Of a stretch of DNA of 40,122 bases, positions 27,201 through 33,675 are shown one piece after another (within the stretch, counting starts at the first letter, position 1; each line of letters begins with the position of its first letter). Source of the DNA: Aurantibacter sp034110465 (lineage in GTDB: Bacteria > Bacteroidota > Bacteroidia > Flavobacteriales > Flavobacteriaceae); NCBI GenBank assembly GCA_034110465.1, contig JAWUZD010000017.1, forward strand, positions 1 through 40,122, written 5' to 3'. Both the position numbers and the translations under genes were made by a program. A model generated the notes under the pieces. It worked only from the letters and a program-made list of their open reading frames with translations, ran no database searches and had not been told where the DNA came from.

Positions 27201-27558
27201 AATAACAAAAGACAGTAAACTAAAAGTAGGCGATTTAATTAGAGTACGTATAGAATTAAGAAGTGACAGAACAATGGAATTTGTTCATTTAAAAGATATG
27301 CGTGCTGCTGGATTAGAACCAACCAATGTAATCTCTAAATACAAATACCAAGATGGTTTAGGCTATTATGAAAGCACAAAAGATGCTAGTACTAATTTCT
27401 TTTTTGATGCATTACCAAAAGGTATTTACGTTTTTGAATACGATTTACGCATAAATAACGCAGGACAAATGAGTAATGGTATTACAACCATACAAAGTAT
27501 GTACGCGCCAGAATTTAGTAGTCATTCTAAAGGAGACAGGTTAAATGTAAGTGACTAA
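21253..27558 (+). CDS. Alpha-2-macroglobulin-like protein with an inserted TonB-receptor plug domain
   Basis: A 2101-residue giant secreted protein. Bacterial alpha-2-macroglobulins trap attacking proteases: cleavage of a bait region triggers collapse and a thioester bonds to the protease. Visible parts are a signal peptide (1-21, ending ISQAQ), an N-terminal region of about 540 residues, an MG2 domain (about 570-670, FTDRSIYRPSQTVYFKAI), and further macroglobulin domains to about 1120. After a Gln/Tyr/Asn-rich linker comes a plug domain (1166-1290), then the A2M domain (ETAFFFPKLTTNEVGEIS, from about 1300). The thioester motif is C1546-N-E-Q1549 within YPYQCNEQTF, and the thioester and C-terminal domains run to the end. 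The plug sits where the bait region belongs and is about 75% identical to the SusC plug encoded at 2875-3255. There is no lipobox. A TAACTTTA box lies at 21229-21236. No penicillin-binding protein gene, the usual proteobacterial companion, is adjacent. Confidence 0.88.
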   Translation: MKATVTFLTLIFCIMISQAQSNDYSKLWKKVETFEVEGLPKSALKTVTEIEALAQKDNNQKQLIKTLLFKSKFALTLEEDAQLKVITDFKLAISKSQSPEKNVLQNMLATLYWQYFQQNRYKFYNRTKTSEKVGNDFRTWDLETLFEEIHCQFQESLENKLVLQQTRIRDFEILLTTQENSETYRPTVFDLINHNALEFYKTSENRITKPAETFNLQNDSYLSEASEFAKLKLESTDDLALQYHAIRIYQDLIQFHLKNPKYLALTKVNIDRLHFVNQNSVIENKQDLLLNTYKSEAKSTKGNKVEALYNYEIAYIYYNQGLQYNPNTPKNQWKLKEALELCEKTISTYPENSGAEKCETIKTQILKSQLQITTESNLRPNQNEKVLIRYKNLNSVEFTSYKLSKKQFDNINKTYNETARLSLIKKLKADKTWTAYLKNENDYQNHSTELLLPLQNSGLYLITVKSENIWATTTLQFTDIAMVESEDLDQKQLQFIDRNNGKPIANTEVELSFKYRDYKVKTQKLTTNANGFIRFKKASHNRSSFEAEISYNNQTAYFGKSYINHYDRHNNKEKTVYQSFIFTDRSIYRPSQTVYFKAIALKTEHLKSEVIPNELFEVTLYNTNREKVSTLELKSNDFGSVSGEFILPNNGLNGQYHIEIDSKSGLNLKKNHYFSVEEYKRPKFETTFNPVTETFKVNDSVTVKGLAKAFAGSNITDAKVTYKVKREVNYPRWYMWRRPFKNSQAQEITFGDTTTNGKGEFDITFKAIPDDKANKTNLPIFTYKITADVRDINGETRSATTTVNVGYHTILANISIADLIDKTNKKQTLNIDTKNLNGEFVPAKGQLNIYKLNAPKTVLRQRPWQAPDYKNFSEADFKTLFPHEAYGNENDVQNWTIGDLVLTEKFNTEKEKSVVLGNLKKWQSGKYVAVLTSKDNFGQAIKDEANFTLFSNKDNVLADNQLFSVKTNKTAYGINDVAEISIATAAENLVVSLTIEKEYQVIETKIITLNKNTKTIKLPISTKELGGFVVHYSYAFANSFMSGQVQVNVPYPTSKLEIETLTFRDKLQPGTDETWSFKIKGDNKEKVSAELLASMYDASLNQFKAHNWQFNPYQPQTYRSYYRYNANHSFGTESFRVYQDYQQSYNQSYQQFDRFNWFGFYFGNNVVVTALGIKRKKDEVTTTYQEVVTEDLVKTNNPNIVNSLSGKVSGLQITQTTNGFDNDNRIVLRGNRSITGTNQVLIVVDGKIVSEEFLSSLNPKNIISTEVIKGISGSALYGSQGANGVIIVTTNGDYSKKPGFTQVKIRKNLQETAFFFPKLTTNEVGEISFNFTTPEALTKWNLNLLAHNKRGEFDKKTLTAVTKKELMVLPNTPRFLREDDIITISSKIANLTDKALNGQARLELTDALSGKLINIINGEVGKNYTLRSDLTDKTFEVSANGNTNVSWELTIPKTVQAVQYKIIAKTNQFSDGEQNVLPVLSNRMLVTETLPMHIKTGETKTFTLDKLKNNMSKTLQHHKLSLEITSNPAWYAVQALPYLMEYPYQCNEQTFSRYYANALASHIANSNPRIQAIFNQWKNSDALLSNLEKNQELKSILIEETPWLRDAQSETEQKKRIALLFDLNKMKQELEASINKLKTNQMGSGAWSWFGDYRANRYITQHIITGFGHLNKLGVDSKNKANLSVGAQSRTTKSEIIQKAIPYLDAEFVKEYEDLKRYNPKIDLSKDHLSITQLHYLYMRSFFPEIKLSNKVEKIKDYYLGQIKKYWLKRPLYVKGLMSLISYRNEDKSTSTKILNSLKETSITSEELGMYWKENTNSYYWYQAPIETQALLIEAFSELENDTKTIDNLKVWLLKNKQTNQWSTTKSTTDAIYAILLQGSDWLSVNESVNVLVGKQAIPENKLQNTTTESGTGYYKVAWNGSEIKPELAEVTLSKKEKGIAFGSLYWQYFEDLDAITSAKTPLQLKKQLFKKENTKTGEVITEITKDSKLKVGDLIRVRIELRSDRTMEFVHLKDMRAAGLEPTNVISKYKYQDGLGYYESTKDASTNFFFDALPKGIYVFEYDLRINNAGQMSNGITTIQSMYAPEFSSHSKGDRLNVSD
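24748..25122 (+). other. SusC-type plug domain segment within the macroglobulin gene (copy of 2875-3255)
   Basis: These 125 codons align over their full length, with one 2-codon gap, to codons 104-230 of the SusC gene at 2566. By eye 94 of 125 residues are identical, 69 of 81 in the first two thirds. Shared DNA includes runs such as aatagtttatctggaaaagt and taagaggaaatcgttcaat. It begins at VVVTALGIKRKKDEVTT, just after the TonB-box residues LDE of SusC, which are absent, and ends at VIIVTT. No carboxypeptidase-like domain or barrel accompanies it. Confidence 0.92.
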
Positions 27559-27635
27559 ATTAAGGCTTATTCTATGTTGTTTTTTAATTGATTAACTTTA
27601 GGTAAATTAATTTACTAACTAAAAATCAAAACATT

Positions 27636-28007
27636 ATGAATTCAAAAGTCTTTATGGTATTAAGAATCTTATTAGGTGTTTTTGTTTTACTCTTTGGGTT
27701 TAACAAGTTTTTTAACTTTATGCCAATGCCAGAAATGTCTGCAGATGTAGGTGCATACTTTGGCGCATTAATGAACTCTAAAACTATGGTTTTAGTAGCT
27801 CTAGTAGAAATTGCAGCAGGAATAGCTTTAGTTTTTAATAAGTTTGGAGCATTAATGTCTCTAATTTTAATGAGTATTTCTGTTAATGCTGTGCTATTTC
27901 ACGCTGTATTAGATCCAGGAGGAATTGGTGGCGCTTTAGTCTTACTAATTTTAAATGTAGTTATTTTATATGGTTATAAAGACAAATACAAAGCATTACT
28001 GAATTAA
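27636..28007 (+). CDS. DoxX-family membrane protein
   Basis: A 123-residue integral membrane protein with four predicted helices. The family pattern is visible in MVLRILLGVFVLLFGFNKFFNF (helix 1), MVLVALVEIAAGIALVFNKFGAL (helix 2, with the conserved E-x-x-x-G) and a third and fourth helix through LVLLILNVVILYGYKDKYKALL. DoxX-like proteins are small membrane proteins, some linked to redox or quinone functions; the role of this one is unknown. It follows the macroglobulin gene by 77 nt and could be read from it or from its own promoter (TAACTTTA at 27593-27600, not compelling). A strong bidirectional terminator follows. Confidence 0.8.
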   Translation: MNSKVFMVLRILLGVFVLLFGFNKFFNFMPMPEMSADVGAYFGALMNSKTMVLVALVEIAAGIALVFNKFGALMSLILMSISVNAVLFHAVLDPGGIGGALVLLILNVVILYGYKDKYKALLN

Positions 28008-28030
28008 GAGTTTAAGAATATTATAACAAA

Positions 28031-28059
28031 AAAAAGGCTTCCAGTTTGGAAGCCTTTTT
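28031..28059. terminator. Bidirectional terminator between doxX-like and M1 peptidase genes
   Basis: A perfect 12-bp stem (28031-28042 with 28048-28059; AAAAAGGCTTCC/GGAAGCCTTTTT) with a 5-nt loop. A runs on the left and T runs on the right let it terminate both convergent genes. It lies 23 nt after the DoxX stop and 20 nt before the end of the M1 peptidase gene. Confidence 0.92.
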
Positions 28060-28079
28060 ATATTATTTAAAAAAGAGGT

Positions 28080-30371
28080 TTATTTCTTTTTATTCTTCAT
28101 TTTATCAAACTCACTTGTAGTTTCAACTTTAGGCCACGAATTATTTGTAGTATCTACATCCGCCGTTTCTAAATTTGGATCTACTTGAATACTAACAATT
28201 TTCTTTTCTGAAGCTATTGCCTTACTAACTTCTTTATCGTTAAGTCTCCAGATTTGAGCTGGATATGTTTCCGTTCTAGACGTACCATCATCATAAGTAT
28301 ACTTTACAATAATTGGCATTACTAATCCTCCTGGCTTATTAAACGTTACGTTATAGAAGTACTTTGGGCTTTTTAAAGCCTTACGTTGTTCTGGCGTAAA
28401 ATTATCCATTACATATTCTTTTAAAGACTTTGAAGACTCTAAAAGACTTTTGCTATCTGAATTGTCTGGATTTTCTTCCATAACAATAAGTGACGGCATA
28501 TCTTTTGCATCCATATTGTAACGCTTAGCTGTTTCTTCTATCAAATCTTGAGATGTTTCTCCAACTTTATATGAAACTACTTCTTTAATTCCAATATCTG
28601 TATAATCTGTTGTATAGAACCAACCTCTCCAGTACCAGTCTAAATCGAATGCAGAAGCATCTTCCATAGTTCTAAAGAAATCTTCTGGTGTAGGATGCTT
28701 AAACATCCAACGTTGTGCATATTCTCTAAAAGAATAATCGAACAATTCGCGTCCCATTACTGTTTCTCTTAAAATGTTTAATGCCGTTGCTGGTTTACCG
28801 TAAGCATTGTTACCAAATTGGTAGGTATTTAAACCTTTAGTCATAATTGGCGCAATATAATCTTGATCTCCGCCCATATATCTTACAATTTTAGCTGCAG
28901 GACCACGACGAGATGGATATGCATTATCTTTTTCAGATAAAGCTTTTGGATACCATTCACCAAAATCTTGTTCTGCAACGTATTGCATAAAAGTGTTTAA
29001 ACCTTCGTCCATCCAAGTCCATTGGCGCTCATCACTATTTACAATCATTGGAAAAAAGTTATGTCCAACTTCGTGAATAATTACAGAAATCATTCCGTAT
29101 TTTACTCTATCCGAATATGTTCCATCTTTTTCTGGACGACCATAATTCCAACAAATCATTGGATATTCCATTCCTTGTTGTCTTGCGTGTACAGAAATTG
29201 CTTTATGGTAAGGATAATCAAATGTCATACGAGAATAAGACTTTAAAGTACTTGCTACTGCTTTTGTAGACCAAGCTTCCCATAATGGATTTCCTTCTTT
29301 AGGATATAAAGAAACTGCCATAATATCTTTTCCACCAACTTTAACTGCCATCATATCGTAAATAAATTTACGAGAAGAAGCAAAACCAAAGTCACGCACA
29401 TTTTTTGCAGATAACTTCCAAGTTTTTGTTTTAGTAGCTTTAGATTTCTCTGCTTTTTCAGCTTCTTTTTGTGATACAATTACTACTGGCTCATCAAAAG
29501 ATTTTTTTGCCTTTTCGTAACGTTTCATCATATCTTTAGTAAACACTTCTTTACGGTTAGTTAAAACTCCAGTTCCGTCTAAAATGTGATCTACTGGTGT
29601 TGTAATATTTACATCAAAATCTCCAAATGGTAATGCAAATTCATCTCTTCCCCAGAATTGAGAATTTTGCCAACCTTCTATATCGCTATAAACTGCCATT
29701 CTTGGATAGAATTGCGCTATAACATATAATTTATTATCTTCTTCTGGAAAGTTTTCGTAACCTGAACGTCCACCATATTTAATGTAGTCGTTAATTTGAT
29801 AGTTCCATTTAATTGAAAAAGAAAATTTATCGCCAGAAGCCATAGGTTTTGGTAACTCTACTCGCATCATTGTACGATTAATCATATGTGGTAAAGGCTT
29901 ACCATTAACATCTTTTACAAACTCGATATTAAATCCACCTTTAAAACCATCAGATAAATGATCATTTACAAAACTAGATGTTTGTCCCATTTTGTTAAAT
30001 CCTCCACCATTAATTAATGGCGACTTAGAATCTTTGCTTCGTACATTTTGATCTAACTGTACCCATAAGTATTTTAATACATCTGGAGAATTATTAGTAT
30101 AAGTAATAGTTTCCTCACCAAAAAGCTTAGCATTAACATCGTCTAAAACAATGTCCATTTTATAATCTGCTTGCTGTTGGTAATACGCATGTCCTGGAGC
30201 TCCAGATGCAGCTCTATATACGTTTGGTGTAGAAAATTCGTCATACAACTGCTTAAACTTGTTATTGTTGGTATGACCTTGTGGTTTTTCAGTCTCTTTT
30301 TCTGTCTCTTGCGCAAATGCACTAAAAGTGACAAAAAAAGCTGAAAGTAATAAATACTTAAGTGTTTTCAT
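28080..30371 (-). CDS. M1-family (gluzincin) metallopeptidase, secreted
   Basis: A 763-residue zinc aminopeptidase-like enzyme, exported (signal peptide MKTLKYLLLSAFFVTFSAFAQ). Residues about 50-290 are the N-terminal saddle domain. The catalytic domain has GMEYPMI, the local form of the exopeptidase motif. The zinc site is H433-E-V-G-H437 with the third ligand E456, 18 residues on (MDEGLNTFM). The C-terminal part carries WFYTTDYTDIGIKEVVSYK. It resembles the flavobacterial M1 group that degrades peptides in the periplasm or on the surface. The DUF6702 gene lies 63 nt upstream, a pairing I recall from other flavobacteria. Substrate preference is unknown. Confidence 0.9.
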   Translation of the reverse strand: MKTLKYLLLSAFFVTFSAFAQETEKETEKPQGHTNNNKFKQLYDEFSTPNVYRAASGAPGHAYYQQQADYKMDIVLDDVNAKLFGEETITYTNNSPDVLKYLWVQLDQNVRSKDSKSPLINGGGFNKMGQTSSFVNDHLSDGFKGGFNIEFVKDVNGKPLPHMINRTMMRVELPKPMASGDKFSFSIKWNYQINDYIKYGGRSGYENFPEEDNKLYVIAQFYPRMAVYSDIEGWQNSQFWGRDEFALPFGDFDVNITTPVDHILDGTGVLTNRKEVFTKDMMKRYEKAKKSFDEPVVIVSQKEAEKAEKSKATKTKTWKLSAKNVRDFGFASSRKFIYDMMAVKVGGKDIMAVSLYPKEGNPLWEAWSTKAVASTLKSYSRMTFDYPYHKAISVHARQQGMEYPMICWNYGRPEKDGTYSDRVKYGMISVIIHEVGHNFFPMIVNSDERQWTWMDEGLNTFMQYVAEQDFGEWYPKALSEKDNAYPSRRGPAAKIVRYMGGDQDYIAPIMTKGLNTYQFGNNAYGKPATALNILRETVMGRELFDYSFREYAQRWMFKHPTPEDFFRTMEDASAFDLDWYWRGWFYTTDYTDIGIKEVVSYKVGETSQDLIEETAKRYNMDAKDMPSLIVMEENPDNSDSKSLLESSKSLKEYVMDNFTPEQRKALKSPKYFYNVTFNKPGGLVMPIIVKYTYDDGTSRTETYPAQIWRLNDKEVSKAIASEKKIVSIQVDPNLETADVDTTNNSWPKVETTSEFDKMKNKKK

Positions 30372-30434
30372 AGTATGGGTTTAGTTACTTTATAAGGTGT
30401 GAATTTAAAGTATTTTAAGAAATAATTAAGGATT

Positions 30435-30938
30435 TTAATTGAAGTTTAACATTCCTTTATCGTTTTCTGGAATCAAAACAAACGTTTTATTATTGTTATT
30501 TATATTAGTTCTAACCACATTTTTCTGGTCCGAGAAGCTATCAAAAAGAGCTGTGTTTTGAACCTTAAATGTATTAATTTTAGCTATGTTTTCTATTTCA
30601 AAAAAACAATATACAATATCGTTATCGTATTCTTTTCCTATAAAAACCAAATCGTTTTCAGACTTATTGATACTAATCTTAATTTTAGATTTTAGGTATT
30701 TTTCAATATAAGAATCAATTTTAGTTTCATCTTTATCTATTCCTAACTCTATAGAATCATCATAACGTTCTTTTAATAAACGTTGAAAATCGTCTATAAA
30801 AATTCGTGTAATAACTCTAACCGATTTTTTTTCTTGAACGTATTCTATTTCTGTAATACTTACATAGTATTTATGAACTGTTGTAAAAGATAAAAGCAAT
30901 ACTGCTATTAGAACAAAACCGAATTTATAAATTTTCAT
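30435..30938 (-). CDS. DUF6702-family secreted protein
   Basis: A 167-residue exported protein with an N-terminal hydrophobic signal (MKIYKFGFVLIAVLLLSFTTVHKYY). The family pattern is HKYYVSITEIEYVQEKKSVRVITRIFIDDFQRLL, a long acidic/lysine stretch with DKDETKIDSYIEKYLKSKI, and a second conserved block (VYCFFEIENIAKINTFKVQNTALFDSF). DUF6702 genes commonly precede M1 peptidase genes in flavobacteria; here the M1 gene is 63 nt downstream. No catalytic motif is evident; the fold may be an all-beta domain. The function is unknown. Confidence 0.82.
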   Translation of the reverse strand: MKIYKFGFVLIAVLLLSFTTVHKYYVSITEIEYVQEKKSVRVITRIFIDDFQRLLKERYDDSIELGIDKDETKIDSYIEKYLKSKIKISINKSENDLVFIGKEYDNDIVYCFFEIENIAKINTFKVQNTALFDSFSDQKNVVRTNINNNNKTFVLIPENDKGMLNFN

Positions 30939-30984
30939 ATTTATTTTTTTTATAGGATTTCAAAAAGCATTCCAAAAATACTAA

Positions 30985-31770
30985 TTACTGTTGTTTTATA
31001 CGTTCTAAAAAAACTTTATGTTGGTTTGCTAAAAACTGAAGTGTTTTTAAGTCACTACTAGAACACTGCGCTTTAAATTCTTTATGTTCTGAACAGAACA
31101 GAAAAAACTCATCTCGTTTAGATTCAATTAAAGGATATTCTTCAAAAAAGGTGTTTATAAATTTAAGCTTTACTTTTATCAATAGATTTTCTCTATTTTC
31201 TATATCTACTCTATTTTTAAGTTCTTTAGTTCGACCTGTTATGGCATTGATTATAGGATTCAGTTGTAACCCAATTCCTCCACCACCAATTCCTCCACCA
31301 ACAGTAGGATTTAGACTTGACGCTTCTTTTAATCTACGTTCGCTTTGGGTTAAAGGCTTACCTGCATATCCTGGAATACCAACATCTGCAAACGTAATTT
31401 GCTTTTTATTTCCCATATTTTTAATATCGGATAACATATTCCCTGTAAGAATTCTTCCTATAACAACTTCGTCTAACTCATTAATAAAAGAAAACATTTT
31501 TATACTAATATGCTTATTTTTAACATCAGTTGGATTAACAATTATTTCTTTTTTTTGATATAATATGGATGAAAACACAATAGTATCGTTAAGTTTTGCT
31601 AAAATTTTAAAGTCTCCAGCAACATTTGTAATCCCGTAAGCTTTTGTCGTTTTATTAATAACGTGAATTTGATCTAAATCATCTTCACCTTGTACATTTC
31701 CAGTAAACTCTATAGTTTGAGCACTAACAAACGTTGTGGTTAATAGTAAGAAAAATAAGACTCGAAACAT
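30985..31770 (-). CDS. Secreted carboxypeptidase-regulatory-like domain protein (second of a pair)
   Basis: A 261-residue exported protein (signal peptide MFRVLFFLLLTTTFVSAQ). Residues about 20-95 form a carboxypeptidase-regulatory-like domain (FTGNVQGEDDLDQIHVINKT... ITNVAGDFKI...). It is followed by INELDEVVIGRILTGNM, which looks like the TonB-box segment LDEVVV of SusC proteins, but there is no plug or barrel. A glycine-rich stretch follows (GGGIGGGGIGLQLNPIINAITG, about residues 158-179), then a helical C-terminus. Its ATG overlaps the upstream stop codon (TAATG at 31768-31772), so it is coupled to its paralogue. The function is unknown; the pair sits upstream of the DUF6702 and M1 genes and may share their transcript. 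Confidence 0.75.
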   Translation of the reverse strand: MFRVLFFLLLTTTFVSAQTIEFTGNVQGEDDLDQIHVINKTTKAYGITNVAGDFKILAKLNDTIVFSSILYQKKEIIVNPTDVKNKHISIKMFSFINELDEVVIGRILTGNMLSDIKNMGNKKQITFADVGIPGYAGKPLTQSERRLKEASSLNPTVGGGIGGGGIGLQLNPIINAITGRTKELKNRVDIENRENLLIKVKLKFINTFFEEYPLIESKRDEFFLFCSEHKEFKAQCSSSDLKTLQFLANQHKVFLERIKQQ

Positions 31771-32558
31771 TATATCTTTTTTTGAGCCAAAAAGAGTTGG
31801 CTTTGTGTATTTAATAATTCTATAAGTTCCATTTCGTTTTCTGGAAGTAATAACAAATTATTGAAATTGTTATTTTCTACATAAACCATAAAAGCCTGAA
31901 TTTTATCTTCTGGAATCTTAAAGTTATCAATATAAAAACTGTTTTCGTATTTATCTTCAAGCGTAATAGTTACTTCTGGAATATCTGCATTATACTTTTT
32001 ATTCTTAGTAAATAGTTTAGAAATTAATTTAACTAATTCTCTTCCATCTACCATATTATAAAAAACACCTTGATTTACAGCAGTATTTTCCACACTACTA
32101 AATTGATCATCTGCCATTTCTAAATCAGCGTAATCATCCAAATCAAAAGACATTGTTATTGGTTTTACAACAGTTAGTTTTTCAAGATCTTTATTCAAAA
32201 ACCCAGAAAGGCCATAACGTAAAACAACAACTTCGTCAAGAGTATTAACCGTCTCAATAAGATATATAATTATTTGTCTTTCTTTAATATCTTCCTTAGA
32301 AATTTGAATTGAAAAATTTTGATATAATAATGCTGAAATATCTAATCTATCATTCTCAGAAACCTCAATTTCAAACTCGCCTTTAGCATCTGTAATAACA
32401 CCTTTTTTAGTTGTGGCATTGTAAATTGTTACACCTTCAATTTCTGGAATATCAACACTAACCCTACCTTTTATTAAAACACGGGTATTATTTTGAGCCA
32501 CAACGGGTGCAGTCAAACCAATAAAACTAAGAATTAATAAGATGAATTTTATTTTCAT
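31770..32558 (-). CDS. Secreted carboxypeptidase-regulatory-like domain protein (first of a pair)
   Basis: A 262-residue exported protein (signal peptide MKIKFILLILSFIGLTAPVVAQ) with a carboxypeptidase-regulatory-like beta-sandwich (about 26-105, IKGRVSVDIPEIEGVTIYNA ... GVITDAKGEFEIEVSENDRL). The segment NTLDEVVVLRYGLSGFLNKDL is again a TonB-box-like motif without a receptor barrel behind it. The C-terminal half (NQGVFYNMVDGRELVKLISKLF...) is alpha-helical and acidic. It is a diverged paralogue of the next gene, with the same length and layout. The gene is divergent from the peptidase E gene, with 125 nt between. No enzymatic motif was seen. Confidence 0.75.
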   Translation of the reverse strand: MKIKFILLILSFIGLTAPVVAQNNTRVLIKGRVSVDIPEIEGVTIYNATTKKGVITDAKGEFEIEVSENDRLDISALLYQNFSIQISKEDIKERQIIIYLIETVNTLDEVVVLRYGLSGFLNKDLEKLTVVKPITMSFDLDDYADLEMADDQFSSVENTAVNQGVFYNMVDGRELVKLISKLFTKNKKYNADIPEVTITLEDKYENSFYIDNFKIPEDKIQAFMVYVENNNFNNLLLLPENEMELIELLNTQSQLFLAQKKI

Positions 32559-32683
32559 AACAGCATTATTAAACTGGAATATGAAGTAAATATAAATTGA
32601 AACCCTTAAAAGATAATATTTAGGCTTAATAATGTTTTGTTAAATGTGAAGAATTTAGTTAATTGTACAAAAACACAGATGGT

Positions 32684-33385
32684 ATGAAAAGATTAATAAT
32701 AGCAAGTACTTCTACACTATATAATGGTAATTATTTAGACTATATCTTACCTGAATTAAATACATTTTTTAAAAATGTAAACACATTACTTTTTATTCCT
32801 TTTGCAAGACCAGGAGGAATTACACACGACGATTATACAACTAAGGTTCAAGAAGTATTTAATCAAATTGATATTAAAGTTGAAGGTTTACATACCAAAA
32901 CAAATAAGTCTGAAGCTATTTTAAATGCTGAAGCTATTTTTACTGGAGGCGGAAATACATTTGTACTCTTAAACAATCTTTACAAACAGAACTGCATTGA
33001 TGCTTTACAGAAATCCATTAATAATGGAACACCTTATTTAGGAACAAGTGCTGGAAGTAATATTTGTGGGCAAAATATAAAAACCACTAATGATATGCCT
33101 ATAATTTACCCACCAAGTTTTGATGCTTTAGAGTTGATTAATTTTAATATAAACCCACACTATTTAGATCCGAATCCGGATAGCGAACATATGGGAGAAA
33201 CACGCGAAACACGTATTAAAGAATTTCATTCTCAAAATAAAACTCCTGTAATTGGTTTACGTGAAGGAAGCTGGTTGTATGTTAAAGGTGATAATATAAC
33301 ATTGAAAGGAGCATTATCTGCTAGAATCTTTGAAAAAGATAAAACAGCTTACGAAGTGGAAACAGAATCAAAACTTAAATTTTAA
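32684..33385 (+). CDS. pepE: Peptidase E (alpha-aspartyl dipeptidase)
   Basis: Peptidase E, a serine peptidase of family S51, cleaves dipeptides with an N-terminal aspartate. The chosen ATG at 32684 gives 233 residues starting MKRLIIASTSTLYN, matching the family's beginning; an in-frame TTG 21 nt upstream adds nothing conserved. The nucleophile motif GTSAGSN is present, preceded by TGGGNTFVLLNNLY, and the conserved FNINPHYLDPNPDSEHMGETRETRIKEF follows. The length is typical. It is cytoplasmic (no signal peptide). It is followed by the vestigial tRNA region. Confidence 0.9.
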   Translation: MKRLIIASTSTLYNGNYLDYILPELNTFFKNVNTLLFIPFARPGGITHDDYTTKVQEVFNQIDIKVEGLHTKTNKSEAILNAEAIFTGGGNTFVLLNNLYKQNCIDALQKSINNGTPYLGTSAGSNICGQNIKTTNDMPIIYPPSFDALELINFNINPHYLDPNPDSEHMGETRETRIKEFHSQNKTPVIGLREGSWLYVKGDNITLKGALSARIFEKDKTAYEVETESKLKF

Positions 33386-33407
33386 ATATGATGAAGATTT
33401 AGTGTAT

Positions 33408-33439
33408 AAAAAAAGCTTCACTATTTCTAGTGAAGCTTT
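33408..33439 (-). terminator. Orphan terminator hairpin next to the tRNA-Gly remnant
   Basis: A perfect 11-bp stem (33412-33422 with 33429-33439; AAAGCTTCACT/AGTGAAGCTTT) and a run of seven A's on the left (33408-33414) form a terminator for minus-strand transcription. It closely resembles the terminator of the intact tRNA-Gly and sits against the tRNA remnant. For the plus strand it could also end the pepE transcript, but only three T's follow. Confidence 0.75.
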
Positions 33440-33457
33440 GAGCGAGAGATCAGGTTC
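33440..33457 (-). pseudogene. Vestigial copy of the tRNA-Gly 3' end
   Basis: These 18 nt match the 3' end of the intact tRNA-Gly gene and its next base (33555-33572) with a single mismatch: discriminator, 3' acceptor strand and 3' half of the T-arm to within the T-loop. The rest of the tRNA is missing. Like the intact gene, it is followed on the minus strand by a terminator hairpin. It looks like the remains of a second tRNA-Gly gene or of a recombination event at its 3' end. Confidence 0.7.
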
Positions 33458-33489
33458 ACTTCGTCTACGCTCAGCATAAACTTCTCACC
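33458..33489. repeat. Possible dispersed intergenic repeat (core tacgctcagca)
   Basis: Directly beside the tRNA remnant lies acttcgtctacgctcagc plus a few bases. From memory it resembles a short motif of the type TGCTGAGCGnAGnCGAAG that recurs between genes in many Bacteroidota genomes. No second copy is in this window, so repetition is untested here. The remaining gap (33490-33520) shows nothing recognisable. Confidence 0.35.
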
Positions 33490-33521
33490 TTTTATCCTAT
33501 TTCAATTTAACTTTATTGTAC

Positions 33522-33553
33522 AAAAAAAGCTTCATCGTTATGATAAAGCTTTT
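33522..33553 (-). terminator. Terminator of tRNA-Gly
   Basis: On the minus strand a 12-bp stem (33553-33542 with 33536-33525, one G-U pair) and a 5-nt loop are followed by a T run from 33528 to 33522. It begins 3 nt after the tRNA 3' end. Confidence 0.85.
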
Positions 33554-33555
33554 AG

Positions 33556-33628
33556 AGCGAGAGACCAGGTTCGAACTGGCGACATTCAGCTTGGAAGGCT
33601 GACGCTCTACCAACTGAGCTACTCTCGC
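33556..33628 (-). tRNA. tRNA-Gly (anticodon TCC)
   Basis: A 73-nt cloverleaf reads on the minus strand: acceptor GCGAGAG pairing with CTCTCGC, D-arm AGCTCAGTTGGTAGAGC, anticodon arm CAGCC-TTCCAAG-CTGA with anticodon TCC, and T-arm with GTTCGAAC. The anticodon arm is the same as in E. coli tRNA-Gly(TCC). The terminal CCA is not encoded. It reads Gly GGA/GGG codons. An ideal promoter precedes it and a terminator follows within 3 nt. It lies between pepE and a GNAT gene. Confidence 0.95.
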
Positions 33629-33639
33629 GTTTCCGATTG

Positions 33640-33669
33640 CAAATATAGTATCTATTTTAATATCTGCAA
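33640..33669 (-). promoter_or_regulatory. Promoter of tRNA-Gly
   Basis: On the minus strand TTG (33669-33667) is followed after 19 nt by TATATTTG (33647-33640), an exact Bacteroidota sigma-A promoter with ideal spacing. The tRNA begins 11 nt after the -7 box, so the 5' leader is only a few nt. It is the cleanest promoter in the window. Confidence 0.8.
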
Positions 33670-33675
33670 CATTTT

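Noticed and set aside
21253..27558. An assembly chimera joining a SusC gene into the macroglobulin gene
   Set aside because: The reading frame is continuous through both joints, and the inserted segment differs from the SusC copy at many positions, so it is not a misassembled duplicate of that gene; read coverage would settle it.
31151..31558. A plus-strand reading frame opposite the carboxypeptidase-regulatory-like gene
   Set aside because: It is a shadow of a well-supported minus-strand gene, with low-complexity, Pro/Ile/Phe-rich sequence and no recognisable domain.
32663..32683. TTG start for peptidase E
   Set aside because: The extra seven residues precede the family's normal N-terminus; the ATG at 32684 fits better.
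33408..33628. An integrated mobile element bounded by the two tRNA-3'-end copies
   Set aside because: The copies are only about 115 nt apart and no integrase or cargo gene lies between or next to them.
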